Positions 54,811-63,813 of a stretch of DNA of 64,000 nucleotides are shown one piece after another. The first letter of the stretch is position 1, and each line of letters opens with the position of its first letter. The DNA comes from Bog-756 sp963756515 (GTDB taxonomy: Bacteria > Actinomycetota > Acidimicrobiia > Acidimicrobiales > RAAP-2). The notes beneath the pieces are model-generated. The model did no database searches. It was not told where the DNA came from and saw nothing but the letters and a program-made list of their open reading frames with translations. The DNA lies in NCBI GenBank assembly GCA_963756515.1, contig CAVWNV010000007.1, forward strand, positions 186,001-250,000. The letters are read 5' to 3'. A program made the translations under genes and the position numbers.

Positions 54811-55172
54811 GCACGGTGCCCGGGCTCGAGACCGACCACCGTCCCTGGGGGATGTACACCGTGCTGGACGACGACGGAACCCACAAGGTCAAGCGCATCG
54901 TGGTCCACCCGGGCAAGCGGCTGAGCTACCAGCGGCACGCGCGCCGGTCGGAACACTGGTTCATCGTCCGGGGCCGGGCCAAGGTGACCCTCGACGGTCG
55001 GGTGGTCGATGTGGCGGCCGGCGACTCGGTGGACATCCCGGTCGGTACCGACCACCGGATCGCCAACAGCGGCGAGACGGATGTGGTGTTCGTCGAAGTT
55101 CAGCACGGCGAGTACTTCGGGGAGGACGATATCGTGAGGCTCGAGGACGACTACGGAAGGACCGACCGGTGA
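54807..55172 (+). CDS. Cupin protein, mannose-6-phosphate isomerase type II-like
   Basis: A 121-residue single-domain cupin like the C-terminal domain of ManC. HRPWGMYTVLDDDGTHKVKRIVVHPGKRLSYQRHARRSEHWFIVRG includes metal-binding His and Glu residues; GDSVDIPVGTDHRIAN follows. GTG 54807 overlaps folD (GTGA) and its stop overlaps the next gene. A stand-alone sugar-phosphate isomerase role is possible, but no ManC-like partner is in view. Confidence 0.85.
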   Translation: MSTVPGLETDHRPWGMYTVLDDDGTHKVKRIVVHPGKRLSYQRHARRSEHWFIVRGRAKVTLDGRVVDVAAGDSVDIPVGTDHRIANSGETDVVFVEVQHGEYFGEDDIVRLEDDYGRTDR

Positions 55173-55990
55173 CGGGGAGGGTCCGCACCACACGGGGGCC
55201 GCGTCCCGGACCGGCGCCGGTGTGGAGGTGCCTGGCCTCCGGCGTGGCGGCGGTAGCCCTGGTCCTGGGGGGAGCCGCCCTGGTCGGGTCGGGTGTAGCC
55301 GGGGCCGGGGCCGCGAACCGGAGCGAGCCGACGCTCCTGGCCGATGCCACCACCACCACCCTCGAGCCGACCACCACCACGACCACGCCGCCGACCACCA
55401 CCACGACCACGCCGCCGACCACCACCACCACGACCACCGAGCCCCGTACCACCACGACATCGTCCAGCACCACGTCGACCACCACCCCGCTGCTCCAGAC
55501 CACCTCGTCGAAGACCCCGTGGGGGTTGATCATCCTGATCGTCGTGCTGGTCCTCGCCATCATCGGCATCATCCTGCTGCTGGCGGCCAGGCGGCGGCGG
55601 GGCGTGGAGGCGGCGTGGCGAAAGGCCGTGGTGCCGGCGCTCTCCGATGCCCAGCTGGCCCGGGAGTCGCTCCTGTCCGGCAACGCGGTGTCCGACGACC
55701 CGGAGGTCCGCGGGGCCGTGGCCGTCCAGGTGGAACGGGCCTCGGTGGCCCTCGAGCACGCCGTGCCGGGTGCTCCGGATCCCCAGGCCGGAAATCTGGC
55801 CACGTCGGCGGCGGGAGCGCTCCGTGGTCTGGCCTTCGCCATCGAGGCCGATCGGCTCCTGCGACACGGGACGGCGGCGCCGTCCGGGATGCAGTTGGCC
55901 CAGGCCGACGAGGCCCGCCGGGCCCGGGCCGCCGAACTGAACTCGGCCCTGGTCCGGCTGTCCACCCGGATCGGATCGGCGCCGGGGTGA
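55169..55990 (+). CDS. Membrane protein with a Thr-rich external stalk
   Basis: I do not recognise a family. The 273-residue protein has a signal or first helix (about 20-48), a Thr/Pro-rich stalk (about 61-113, largely Thr in runs), a second helix (118-140) with RRRR after it, and an alpha-helical cytoplasmic part (141-273) rich in Ala/Arg/Glu. The stalk is encoded by ACC repeats. GTG 55169 overlaps the cupin stop. Its role is unknown. Confidence 0.8.
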   Translation: MTGRVRTTRGPRPGPAPVWRCLASGVAAVALVLGGAALVGSGVAGAGAANRSEPTLLADATTTTLEPTTTTTTPPTTTTTTPPTTTTTTTEPRTTTTSSSTTSTTTPLLQTTSSKTPWGLIILIVVLVLAIIGIILLLAARRRRGVEAAWRKAVVPALSDAQLARESLLSGNAVSDDPEVRGAVAVQVERASVALEHAVPGAPDPQAGNLATSAAGALRGLAFAIEADRLLRHGTAAPSGMQLAQADEARRARAAELNSALVRLSTRIGSAPG

Positions 55991-56070
55991 CGACGACCGC
56001 CACGACCGGCTCCGGTGCGTTCGCCGACCGGGCGGGCCGAGCGGCCGGCCACCGCCCGTGACATTCCCCG

Positions 56071-56098
56071 TTGTCGGGATTCCGCCCGGCGGTAGGCT
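56071..56098 (+). promoter_or_regulatory. Candidate promoter of metF (leaderless type)
   Basis: TTGTCG (56071-56076), a 16-nt spacer and TAGGCT (56093-56098), which ends 9 nt before ATG 56108. Confidence 0.5.
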
Positions 56099-56107
56099 TG
56101 TCTGACC

Positions 56108-56971
56108 ATGACCCGCATCGCCGACCTCCTGGGCAAGGGGAGGACCTACTCGTTCGAGTTCTTCCCGCCGAAGTCCGATGCCGAGCAGGCCACGTTGGTC
56201 AGGACCCTTCGGGACCTCGAGCCGCTCGGGCCGTCGTTCGTGTCGGTCACCTACCGGGGTGGGGCCGAGTCGCGCCAGCGCACCTTCGACCTGGTCACCG
56301 GCATGCTCCGCACCACCACCTTGGTACCGATGGCGCACCTGATCTGTGTGGCCCACTCGCGACTGGAGCTGGCCGAGATCCTGGTGGCCTACCGCTCTGC
56401 GGGTGTGGAGAACCTGATGGCTCTGGGCGGTGATCCGCCCGCAGACCCCGACGAGGGTCCTGGTGAGTTGATCCACGCCTCCGAGTTGGTGGAGCTGGCC
56501 CACGCCATCGGGGGGTTCTCGGTGGGTGTGGCCGCCCAGCCCGGCTACCACCCGAATTCGCCGGATGCGGCCACAGACCGCGACTTCCTGGCCGCCAAGT
56601 TGGCGCGGGCCGACTTCGCCATCTCGCAGTTCTTCTTCGAAGCCGCGGCCTTCACCGGCCTGGTGGCCGATCTGGCTGCCCGGGGAGTCGACAAACCGGT
56701 GCTGCCGGGCATCATGCCCGTCACCAGCCTCAGCTCGATCCCCCGAATGGCCACCATGGGCGCGGCGGTGCCGGAGTGGATGGTGGGGAGGTTGGAGGAG
56801 GCCGATCGACGAGGTGGGCGCGAAGCCGTCCGCCACGAGGGTGTGGTGATCGCCACCGAACTGTGTGAGCAGCTGCTGGACGCCGGGGTGCCGGGGCTGC
56901 ACTTCTATACGCTCAACCGGTCGAGTGCCACCCGTGACATCTACTCCGCCCTCGGCCTGGCGGAGCCCTGA
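56108..56971 (+). CDS. metF: Methylenetetrahydrofolate reductase
   Basis: A 287-residue FAD TIM-barrel enzyme making 5-methyl-THF for methionine synthesis. It has YSFEFFPPKSDAEQATL (catalytic Glu), SVTYRGGAES, NLMALGGDPP and VGVAAQPGYHPNSPDA. DFAISQFFFEAAAF and PGIMPVTSLSSI follow. The GVPGLHFYTLNRS end is typical. Confidence 0.96.
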   Translation: MTRIADLLGKGRTYSFEFFPPKSDAEQATLVRTLRDLEPLGPSFVSVTYRGGAESRQRTFDLVTGMLRTTTLVPMAHLICVAHSRLELAEILVAYRSAGVENLMALGGDPPADPDEGPGELIHASELVELAHAIGGFSVGVAAQPGYHPNSPDAATDRDFLAAKLARADFAISQFFFEAAAFTGLVADLAARGVDKPVLPGIMPVTSLSSIPRMATMGAAVPEWMVGRLEEADRRGGREAVRHEGVVIATELCEQLLDAGVPGLHFYTLNRSSATRDIYSALGLAEP

Positions 56972-57035
56972 GCCCCACCCACTGAGGCAATCGTGGGAAC
57001 CGCCTCGGGTTGGCGGTGGTGCAGGGGGGTGCCGA

Positions 57036-57041
57036 TAGGCT
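57036..57041 (+). promoter_or_regulatory. Leaderless-type -10 element of icd
   Basis: TAGGCT ends 7 nt before ATG 57049, the same hexamer as before metF. No ribosome site. Confidence 0.5.
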
Positions 57042-57048
57042 GCCGGGC

Positions 57049-58245
57049 ATGGCCGATCTCATCACCCAAGGACCCGACGGAGCGCTGCACGTCTCGGACA
57101 ACCCGATCATTCCCTTCATCGAGGGCGACGGTACCGGCGTGGACATCTGGCCGGCGGCCAAGCTGGTCCTCGACGCCGCCGCGGCCAAGTACGGCCGGAC
57201 CGTGGCTTGGAAGGAGGTGCTGGCCGGACAGAAGGCTTTCGACGAGACCGGTGACTGGCTGCCTGACGAGACGGTCGAGACGTTCCGCTCCCATCTCATC
57301 GGGATCAAGGGGCCCCTCACCACACCGATCGGAGGTGGGATCCGGTCCCTCAACGTGGCGCTCCGCCAGATCCTCGACCTCTACGTCTGCCTGCGTCCGG
57401 TGCGCTGGTTCACCGGCGTGCCCTCCCCGGTGCTCCATCCCGAGAAGGTCGACATGGTCATCTTCCGCGAGAACACCGAGGACATCTACGCCGGGCTGGA
57501 GGCCGAGGCGTTCACCCCCGAGGCGGCCAAGCTGTCGACGTTCCTACGTGACGAGATGGGCTGGTCGGTCAGGGAGGGATCCGGAATCGGGATCAAGCCC
57601 ATCTCCGAGTTCGGCTCGAAGCGGCTGATCCGGGCCTCCATCCACTACGCCCTCTCCCATGGTCGTTCCAGCGTGAACATGGTGCACAAAGGAAACATCC
57701 AGAAGTTCACCGAAGGTGCCTTCCGGAACTGGGGCTATGAGCTCGTCCGGGAGGAGTTCGCCGACGTGGCCGTGGGGTGGGACGACTGTGACGGCAAGCC
57801 CGGTGACAAGTTGCTGGTCAAGGACAGCATCGCCGACATCACCCTCCAGCAGGTCCTGACCCGGCCCGAGGAGTTCGACGTGATCGCCACCACCAATCTG
57901 AACGGCGACTACCTGTCCGACGCACTGGCCGCCCAGGTCGGGGGCATCGGGATCGCCCCGGGGGGCAACATCAACTACACCACCGGCCACGGCATCTTCG
58001 AGGCCACCCACGGAACGGCCCCCAAGTACGCCGGGCTGGACAAGGTCAATCCGGGCTCCGTGCTGCTGTCGGGGGTCATGATGTACGAGCATCTGGGCTG
58101 GACCGATGCCGCCGCCGACATCGTGAACGCCCTCGAGGCCACCATCGCCGACAAGGTGGTCACCTACGACTTCGCCCGGCTGATGGAGGGGGCCACCGAG
58201 GTCAAGTGCTCGGAGTTCGCCTCCGCCATCGTCGACCGCCTGTAG
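57049..58245 (+). CDS. icd: Isocitrate dehydrogenase (NADP-dependent, Escherichia type)
   Basis: A 398-residue homodimer-type enzyme of the TCA cycle. The substrate loop is RSLNVALRQ, in a context GGIRSLNVALRQILDLYVCLRPV; the Ser is the one phosphorylated in enterobacteria. KHGNIQKFTEG is seen as KGNIQKFTEG. HGTAPKYAGLDKVNPGSVLLS carries the Lys-Tyr pair linked to NADP preference. Most actinobacteria instead use the monomeric enzyme, so this type is worth noting. Confidence 0.95.
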   Translation: MADLITQGPDGALHVSDNPIIPFIEGDGTGVDIWPAAKLVLDAAAAKYGRTVAWKEVLAGQKAFDETGDWLPDETVETFRSHLIGIKGPLTTPIGGGIRSLNVALRQILDLYVCLRPVRWFTGVPSPVLHPEKVDMVIFRENTEDIYAGLEAEAFTPEAAKLSTFLRDEMGWSVREGSGIGIKPISEFGSKRLIRASIHYALSHGRSSVNMVHKGNIQKFTEGAFRNWGYELVREEFADVAVGWDDCDGKPGDKLLVKDSIADITLQQVLTRPEEFDVIATTNLNGDYLSDALAAQVGGIGIAPGGNINYTTGHGIFEATHGTAPKYAGLDKVNPGSVLLSGVMMYEHLGWTDAAADIVNALEATIADKVVTYDFARLMEGATEVKCSEFASAIVDRL

Positions 58246-58298
58246 GCCTCAGGCCCACACCGCCGGGGCCAGGTTCGACCGGCCCGAAGCGCTCCGAT

Positions 58299-58304
58299 TA
58301 GCCT
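58299..58304 (+). promoter_or_regulatory. Leaderless-type -10 element of mdh
   Basis: TAGCCT ends 7 nt before ATG 58312, without a ribosome site. Confidence 0.45.
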
Positions 58305-58311
58305 CGGCACC

Positions 58312-59304
58312 ATGGCAGCCAAACCTCCCGTTCACGTCACCGTCACCGGGGCCGCAGGCCAGATCGGTTACGCCCTCCTGTTCCGAATCGCCTCGGGCCA
58401 GCTACTCGGTTCCGACCAGCCGGTGGTACTCCGCCTCCTCGAGATCGAGCCGGGTATGAAGGCCCTCGAGGGGGTGGTCATGGAGATCGACGACTGTGCC
58501 TTCCCCCTCGTCGACGACGTCGTGACCACCACCGACCTCACGAAGGCCTTCGACGGCACCTCGTGGGCCCTGCTGGTCGGATCGATCCCCCGCAAGGCCG
58601 GGATGGAGCGGGGGGACCTGTTGACGGTCAATGGCGGGATCTTCGGCCCTCAGGGCCGGGCCATCGCCGCCAGCGCCGCCGACGACGTGCGGGTCCTGGT
58701 CGTGGGCAACCCCTGCAACACCAACTGCCTCATCGCCCGGTCGAACGCCCCCGAGGTACCCGATGACCGCTGGTTCGCCATGACCCGGCTCGACGAGAAC
58801 CGGGCCAAGGCCCAGCTGGCCCACAAGGCGGGGGTACCGGTGGCCTCGGTGAGCAATGTGGCCATCTGGGGGAATCATTCGGCCACCCAGTTCCCCGACT
58901 TCGCCCATGCCCTGATCGGCGGGAAGCCCGCCGCCGAGGTCATCGACGACCAGGCCTGGCTGCAGGGCGAGTTCCTCACCACCGTGCAGAAGCGTGGCGC
59001 GGCCGTCATCGACGCCCGCGGGCTGTCCTCGGCGGCGTCGGCGGCCAACGCCGTGGTCGATTCGGTGAACAGTATTCGACTGGCCACCCCGGGCGACGAC
59101 GTCACCTCGCTGGCCGTGGTGTCGAAGGGTGAGTACGGCGTGCCCGAGGGACTGCAGTTCGGCTTTCCGGTCCGGACCAACGGCTCGGGGGGTTGGACCG
59201 TGGTCGAGGGCCTGGACCATGACGAGTTCGCCGCCGACCGGATCCGCATCACCACCGAGGAGCTCGAGGCCGAGCGGGCCGACGTCGCCGGCCTCCTGCC
59301 CTGA
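58312..59304 (+). CDS. mdh: Malate dehydrogenase
   Basis: A 330-residue NAD-dependent enzyme of the TCA cycle. The NAD loop is VTGAAGQIGYALLFRIASG; VGNPCNTNCLIA, TRLDENRAKAQL and the catalytic His in NVAIWGNHSATQFPD are present. It follows icd with its own promoter-like hexamer, so the two TCA enzymes are adjacent but probably separate transcripts. Confidence 0.97.
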   Translation: MAAKPPVHVTVTGAAGQIGYALLFRIASGQLLGSDQPVVLRLLEIEPGMKALEGVVMEIDDCAFPLVDDVVTTTDLTKAFDGTSWALLVGSIPRKAGMERGDLLTVNGGIFGPQGRAIAASAADDVRVLVVGNPCNTNCLIARSNAPEVPDDRWFAMTRLDENRAKAQLAHKAGVPVASVSNVAIWGNHSATQFPDFAHALIGGKPAAEVIDDQAWLQGEFLTTVQKRGAAVIDARGLSSAASAANAVVDSVNSIRLATPGDDVTSLAVVSKGEYGVPEGLQFGFPVRTNGSGGWTVVEGLDHDEFAADRIRITTEELEAERADVAGLLP

Positions 59305-59339
59305 TCCGCAGGCGGGAGGCGGTCCGGGTCCGTCCGGCC

Positions 59340-59345
59340 TAACCT
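59340..59345 (+). promoter_or_regulatory. Leaderless-type -10 element of the DUF2277 gene
   Basis: TAACCT ends 6 nt before ATG 59352, without a ribosome site. Confidence 0.45.
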
Positions 59346-59351
59346 GATCGC

Positions 59352-59606
59352 ATGTGCCGCAACATCACCACGCTCCGCGGGCTCGAGCCGCCGCCGACGG
59401 CGGAGGAGATCGAGGCCGCCGCCCGCCAGTACGTGCGCAAGGTCAGCGGGGTCCAGTCGACCTCCGCCCACACCGGGCCGGCCTTCGAGGAGGCGGTCCG
59501 ACGGGTCACCGAGGCCACCACCGACCTCCTCGACGACCTGCCCGCCCGTCGTCAGCCCCCGCCGACCCTCCCGCCGCTGCGACGCCGGGCCAACGCTACG
59601 AGCTGA
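59352..59606 (+). CDS. DUF2277 family small protein
   Basis: An 84-residue cytoplasmic protein of unknown function. The family signature MCRNITTLRGLEPPPTAEEI and AARQYVRKVSGVQ is clear, with a helical middle and a Pro/Arg-rich end. It converges with the desaturase gene and overlaps its end by about 11 nt. Confidence 0.85.
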   Translation: MCRNITTLRGLEPPPTAEEIEAAARQYVRKVSGVQSTSAHTGPAFEEAVRRVTEATTDLLDDLPARRQPPPTLPPLRRRANATS

Positions 59607-60576
59607 CGGGGACGGCACGGGGAGAGGGGCCTCGGAGCGAACCGGACCCGGTCGGCCACCGGACCCTGGTGGCCCAGCCGAGCTGTTCGAACCGACGGAT
59701 GAGCCAGGCCGAGGGATCCACCATGCCCCGTCGTGCGCCGTGCCGGGCCCAGGACGGATGGGCATGGTGGATGTTGTGCCAGTTGTCGCCGAGGGACACC
59801 ACCGCCAGGAGCCACAGATTGGTGCTCTGGTCCGCCGTCCCCTCCGGCCGGCGGCCGAACGTGTGGCACAGCGAATTGACCGACCACGTGACGTGGTGGA
59901 GGAGTGCCATCCGAACGAGACCGGCCCACAACAGCGCGGTCAGGCCCCCGGCCAGTGTGCCCGACAGGGCGTAGCCGATCCCGAGCGGGATGGCCAGGGA
60001 TGCCGCCGCGATCACCGGGAAGAGCCGGCTGATCCGCTGCAGGTCTGGGTCGCTCAGCGTGTCGGGAGCGAAGCGGGTGGCGCACGAGGCGTCCGAGACG
60101 AACAGCCAACCCACATGCGAGAAGGCCAGGCCGCGCAGGAGCGCGGTCCCGTGGTCGCCGTAGCGGTGGGGCGAATGGGGGTCTCCCGAGCGGTCGGAGA
60201 ACATGTGGTGACGGCGATGGGTGGCGACCCAACTGGTCAACGAACCCTCGACCGCCATCGAGCCCATGACGGCCAGGGCGATCTTCAGGACCCGGCGCGG
60301 ACCGAAGGCGCGATGGGTGAACAGGCGGTGGAAGCCCACGGTGATCCCGAATCCGGTGATCAGGTAGAACACCGCGGCCATGACCAGATCCGAGACGTTC
60401 ACCGCATGTCCCCACAGGAGCGGGACCAGTACCGCCAGGGTGACGGCCGGTCCGGCGACGATTGCTACGGTGACCACCTTTTGGGCCGGTCGGACCACCG
60501 GCACTGTCCCCTGTTCGAGGGCGCGTGTCGGGTCCCGAGCCGTCAGGGGCTCGGACAGGGCAGAAGGCGATCCCAC
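59596..60576 (-). CDS. Acyl-CoA/fatty acid desaturase
   Basis: A membrane di-iron desaturase, 327 residues from the chosen GTG at 60576 (GGAGG 4 nt upstream); ATG at 60672 would add 32 residues. Three His boxes can be read: HRLFTH (about 83-88), HRRHH (120-124) and HNIHH (about 270). Four hydrophobic helices flank them. Probably introduces a delta-9-type double bond into fatty acids or acyl-CoA. Confidence 0.93.
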   Translation of the reverse strand: MGSPSALSEPLTARDPTRALEQGTVPVVRPAQKVVTVAIVAGPAVTLAVLVPLLWGHAVNVSDLVMAAVFYLITGFGITVGFHRLFTHRAFGPRRVLKIALAVMGSMAVEGSLTSWVATHRRHHMFSDRSGDPHSPHRYGDHGTALLRGLAFSHVGWLFVSDASCATRFAPDTLSDPDLQRISRLFPVIAAASLAIPLGIGYALSGTLAGGLTALLWAGLVRMALLHHVTWSVNSLCHTFGRRPEGTADQSTNLWLLAVVSLGDNWHNIHHAHPSWARHGARRGMVDPSAWLIRRFEQLGWATRVRWPTGSGSLRGPSPRAVPVSS

Positions 60577-60749
60577 TGGACCTCCGGAGGCAATGTGGCT
60601 GGGCACAAACGCACTGCCTTGCCCGACGTCCTCAGGGGGCCCTGCGATCAGCCAACCATACTCCGTCCGCATGGGTTCGTCGGAGCGGGGCCGGGTGCGT
60701 CGTCCGGACTCCGCTGTCTTCGGGCGGTGCGGTGTGGCAGGGTCGGTCC

Positions 60750-61487
60750 GTGCCCGATTACGAGCATTTCGCCCGCTTCTACGACAGTGCCATGGACGAC
60801 CCGGCTCCGAGGGCGGCCCGGGTCCTCGGAGCGATCGAACGGCACCGTCCGGGTGCGACGTCGGTCCTCGAGTTGGGCTGCGGCACGGGATCGATCCTCG
60901 ACCATCTGACCTCGTTGCCGACGTCGCCCTCCTTGACCGGCATGGACCGCTCGCCGGAGATGCTGGCGGTGGCGAGCACCAAGGTTCCCGGGGCCCGATT
61001 GTTGCTGGGGGACATCGCGGCATTCCAGTTGGGCCAACGGTTCGATGTGGTCATCTGCGTGTTCGACACCCTCAACCACCTGCCCACCTTCGAGGCCTGG
61101 CAGTCGGTGTTCGATGCCGTCCATGGACATCTGGCCGATGGCGGTCTCTTCATCTTCGACGTGAACACCATCGGGGAGTTGCGCCGCCTGGGTGAAGAGC
61201 CACCTTGGGTGTACGACTTCGACGACCATGTGCTGATCATGGACGTGGACCTGGCCGAGGACGGGCTGTCGGACTGGGACATCAGGATCTTCGAGCATGT
61301 GCGGGGCGACCGGTTCACCCTCCACCACGAGCGCATCGCCGAGTTGGGTGTGAGCCTCAGACGGATCAAGGCCGCTCTTTCGCCCCTCTTCGAGCTGGTG
61401 GAGGAGACCAGTGAGAGCGGCGAGACACCGACCGACAGTTCGGTGAAGGCGTACTTCACCTACCGAAGCCGCCCGGACGCGTCCTGA
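60750..61487 (+). CDS. Class I SAM-dependent methyltransferase
   Basis: A 245-residue Rossmann methyltransferase; the substrate is unknown. Motif I is VLELGCGTGSIL (residues 39-50), an acidic residue follows in GMDRSPEML, and CVFDTLNHLP is motif-II-like. GTG 60750 is the likely start; the frame is open about 225 nt upstream but overlaps the divergent desaturase. Confidence 0.87.
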   Translation: MPDYEHFARFYDSAMDDPAPRAARVLGAIERHRPGATSVLELGCGTGSILDHLTSLPTSPSLTGMDRSPEMLAVASTKVPGARLLLGDIAAFQLGQRFDVVICVFDTLNHLPTFEAWQSVFDAVHGHLADGGLFIFDVNTIGELRRLGEEPPWVYDFDDHVLIMDVDLAEDGLSDWDIRIFEHVRGDRFTLHHERIAELGVSLRRIKAALSPLFELVEETSESGETPTDSSVKAYFTYRSRPDAS

Positions 61488-61502
61488 TCCGAGACGCGGC
61501 CC

Positions 61503-61535
61503 GACCCCGATACCGACCCCGACCCCGATCCCGAC
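61503..61535 (+). repeat. Hexanucleotide GACCCC/GATCCC-type repeats
   Basis: Imperfect hexamer repeats (CCGACC, CCGATA, CCGACC, CCGATC) in the 157-nt gap before the lipoprotein gene. No gene was seen in this gap. Confidence 0.7.
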
Positions 61536-61644
61536 GCACGCCGATTCCGGTCCCACCTGACCCCTGACCGGCCCGCTACCGTAGGCCGGAGGTTCCGAAC
61601 CATGCCGCTCGTCACTACGACCGGCCCAGCCAGGAGGCGGCCCA

Positions 61645-62247
61645 ATGGGAGAGACGGCTGTGGACCGGGCCGGAGCCGTGGGGACGAGGCCGGGGCGGCG
61701 GGATCCCGGGCAAGCCGGACGGCCAGGTCGGTCCCTGGCGTGGGCACTACCGGCCGTTTTGACCCTCACGCTCTCGGCCTGCAGCCTGCACGTCTCCTCG
61801 CACGGTGTGAGCGGCAACGTGTTCGGCCACAGCTTCTCGGCCGCCAAGGGAGCTCTGCCGTCCGGGTTTCCGAGCAGTGTGCCGGTGCCCGACGACTCGA
61901 GGGTCCTCGGGGGCGGCGGCACCGAAAACAACTGGGATGCGGCCTTCGCCGTGACCGGGTCGATCACGGCCGGCACGGCGGCGTACCAGGCCAAGTTCGA
62001 GTCGGCCGGCTACACCATCAGCAACGTACGCTCCGGGACGGCGCCGGTCACCGGCGCCGCGTCGAGTGCCACGTCGACCACGGTGACCCTGACCGGATCG
62101 GTCTTCACCGCCAAGAACGCCCAATGGGCGGTGGAGGCGGCATCCGGCACCTCCTCCACCATCAAGGGCAGTCCACTGAGGTCCGGTGAGTTCGCCGTGA
62201 ACATCACGGTGGTGCCCATCTCGGAGACCACCACCTCATCCTCCTGA
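61645..62247 (+). CDS. Putative secreted lipoprotein
   Basis: A 200-residue protein with a basic N-terminus, a hydrophobic helix (31-45) and the lipobox LSAC with Cys46. The mature part has no recognised domain; it is Ser/Thr/Gly/Val-rich with beta-like segments (FAVTGSITAGTAAYQAKFESAGYTI). ATG 61645 follows AGGAGG. Function unknown. Confidence 0.8.
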   Translation: MGETAVDRAGAVGTRPGRRDPGQAGRPGRSLAWALPAVLTLTLSACSLHVSSHGVSGNVFGHSFSAAKGALPSGFPSSVPVPDDSRVLGGGGTENNWDAAFAVTGSITAGTAAYQAKFESAGYTISNVRSGTAPVTGAASSATSTTVTLTGSVFTAKNAQWAVEAASGTSSTIKGSPLRSGEFAVNITVVPISETTTSSS

Positions 62248-62331
62248 TCGCTCCGCTCCGGGGGTGCGGGGCGGCGGTCCATGGGTGGAGCCACGCTGTC
62301 GGGGGACCGGTCCGGCTGACATGCTGGAGCC

Positions 62332-62880
62332 ATGGCCGCGCTGCCCGAGCTGATCCCGGCCGGACCCGTCGAGCTCCGGCGGTGGCGCGTGGCGCATCTC
62401 GACCGGGTCCTGGCCGCCGTCGCCGTCAGCCTCCCGGAGTTGCAGCAATGGTTGCCGTGGGCCCGGGTCATGCCCACCGCCGACGAAGAGTTGGCCGTCC
62501 TCGAGGCCGGGGAGGCCGACTTCGACGCCGACCTCGAGTGGGCCTACCTCCTGTTCGAGAAGAGCTCCGGTGAGATCGTCGGAGGGGCCGGCCTCCATCG
62601 GCGTGGCGGTCCGGGAACCGTCGAGATCGGGTACTGGGTCCGTAGCGACCGCACCGGGCGGGGCTACGCCACGGCGGCGGCCCGCGGTCTGACCGAGGCC
62701 GCCTTCATCCACCTGGCCGGGGTGGACCAGGTCGAGATCCACATGGACGCAGGCAATCTGGCCAGCGCCGCCGTTCCACCCAAACTGGGCTACGTCATGG
62801 TCGGGGGCCAGGATCCCACCGCCACCGTGCCGGGACACACCGGACGTGGGCTGGTCTGGGTCCGACGGCGCGTCCCGTGA
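62332..62880 (+). CDS. GNAT-family N-acetyltransferase (RimJ/RimL-like)
   Basis: A 182-residue GNAT. The N-terminal VELRRWRVAHLDRVLAAV is RimJ/L-like; IGYWVRSDRTGRGYATAAARGL is the acetyl-CoA part. The usual N-S-x-x motif has become DAGNLASAAV. Substrate unknown. Confidence 0.88.
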   Translation: MAALPELIPAGPVELRRWRVAHLDRVLAAVAVSLPELQQWLPWARVMPTADEELAVLEAGEADFDADLEWAYLLFEKSSGEIVGGAGLHRRGGPGTVEIGYWVRSDRTGRGYATAAARGLTEAAFIHLAGVDQVEIHMDAGNLASAAVPPKLGYVMVGGQDPTATVPGHTGRGLVWVRRRVP

Positions 62881-62910
62881 TCCCGGGAGGGTGACCGACC
62901 GAACCCGGTT

Positions 62911-63735
62911 TCACCGGGTGGAGAAGAATTCGATCAGCGCCCTCCCCACCTCCGGCCCGTGCGTGAAGATGCCCAGATGGCTGGCTCCCGCGATCTCGAC
63001 GTACTGGGCGCCGGGAATGCGGCTGGCCGCCTGTCGGGCCCGCGCCGGCGGCGAGTCGACGTCGTGTTCGAACGCCAGGACCAGGCACGGGACCGAGATG
63101 GTCGACCACGCTTCGGTACGGACGTGATCGGCGGACCAGGCCAGGCAGGCCTCGTACTGGCCGAGGCGGCCCGGGTTGGGCCAGGCCGGCTGGCCCTCGA
63201 GCACGCTGGCCCAGGCCTCGACCACGGCATCGTCCTGCAGCTCGTGGTTGGGCAGGTACCGGAGCGTTTCGGCCGCGTAGTAGAGCGGCGGCATGGTGTA
63301 GTCGAGGCGGGCCAGGTCGCGCTCCACTGTGGTGATGGTCATCTCCCAGGCCGTCCCCTCGTTGCAGCTCCCCATGAGGACGGCGGCCCGCACCCGGTCG
63401 GGGTGGCGGATGGCCAAGGTCTCGGTGATCCAGCCTCCCATGGAGTGCCCGGCGATCCGGACGGTTCCCAGTCCCAGGTGATCGAGTAGGCCGACCGTGT
63501 CGTCGACCATGGCATCGATCGAGTACGGGGCCGGCGGCGAGGAGGACGGGGACACCCCGCGGTTGTCGAAGGTCACGACCTGATAGCCGGCCTGCGTGAG
63601 GATGGGCACCGCACTGAGCTGCCAGGCGACGGCGGGTTGGCCGCAGCCGGCCACGAGGACCACCGGGTCCCCGGCGCCGAAGACGTCGTAGGCGATGGTG
63701 GCCTCGCCGGTGTCCACTTCAGGCATTCCCGCCAT
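62911..63735 (-). CDS. Alpha/beta hydrolase
   Basis: A 274-residue hydrolase. The nucleophile elbow is GHSMGG; the acid lies in AFEHDVDSP and the His in GASHLGIFTHG. The oxyanion region is VLVAGCGQP. The minus-strand ATG at 63735 is chosen because of GGAGG 7 nt upstream. Substrate cannot be told; it resembles the 3-oxoadipate lactonase/peroxidase branch. Confidence 0.9.
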   Translation of the reverse strand: MAGMPEVDTGEATIAYDVFGAGDPVVLVAGCGQPAVAWQLSAVPILTQAGYQVVTFDNRGVSPSSSPPAPYSIDAMVDDTVGLLDHLGLGTVRIAGHSMGGWITETLAIRHPDRVRAAVLMGSCNEGTAWEMTITTVERDLARLDYTMPPLYYAAETLRYLPNHELQDDAVVEAWASVLEGQPAWPNPGRLGQYEACLAWSADHVRTEAWSTISVPCLVLAFEHDVDSPPARARQAASRIPGAQYVEIAGASHLGIFTHGPEVGRALIEFFSTR

Positions 63736-63802
63736 AGTGTCGCCTCCGCCCGCTCCGGCACAACCGCCTCGGTGGCAACCGACCCCCGGTCGGCCGGTCG
63801 GG

Positions 63803-63808
63803 TACCGT
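63803..63808 (+). promoter_or_regulatory. Leaderless-type -10 element of the aldo/keto reductase gene
   Basis: TACCGT ends 5 nt before ATG 63814 in the divergent spacer; no ribosome site. Confidence 0.3.
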
Positions 63809-63813
63809 GCAGC

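Noticed and set aside
58262..58290. GGTTCGACC resembling a tRNA T-loop after icd
   Set aside because: The flanking stem has the wrong spacing, and no anticodon or acceptor arm is present.
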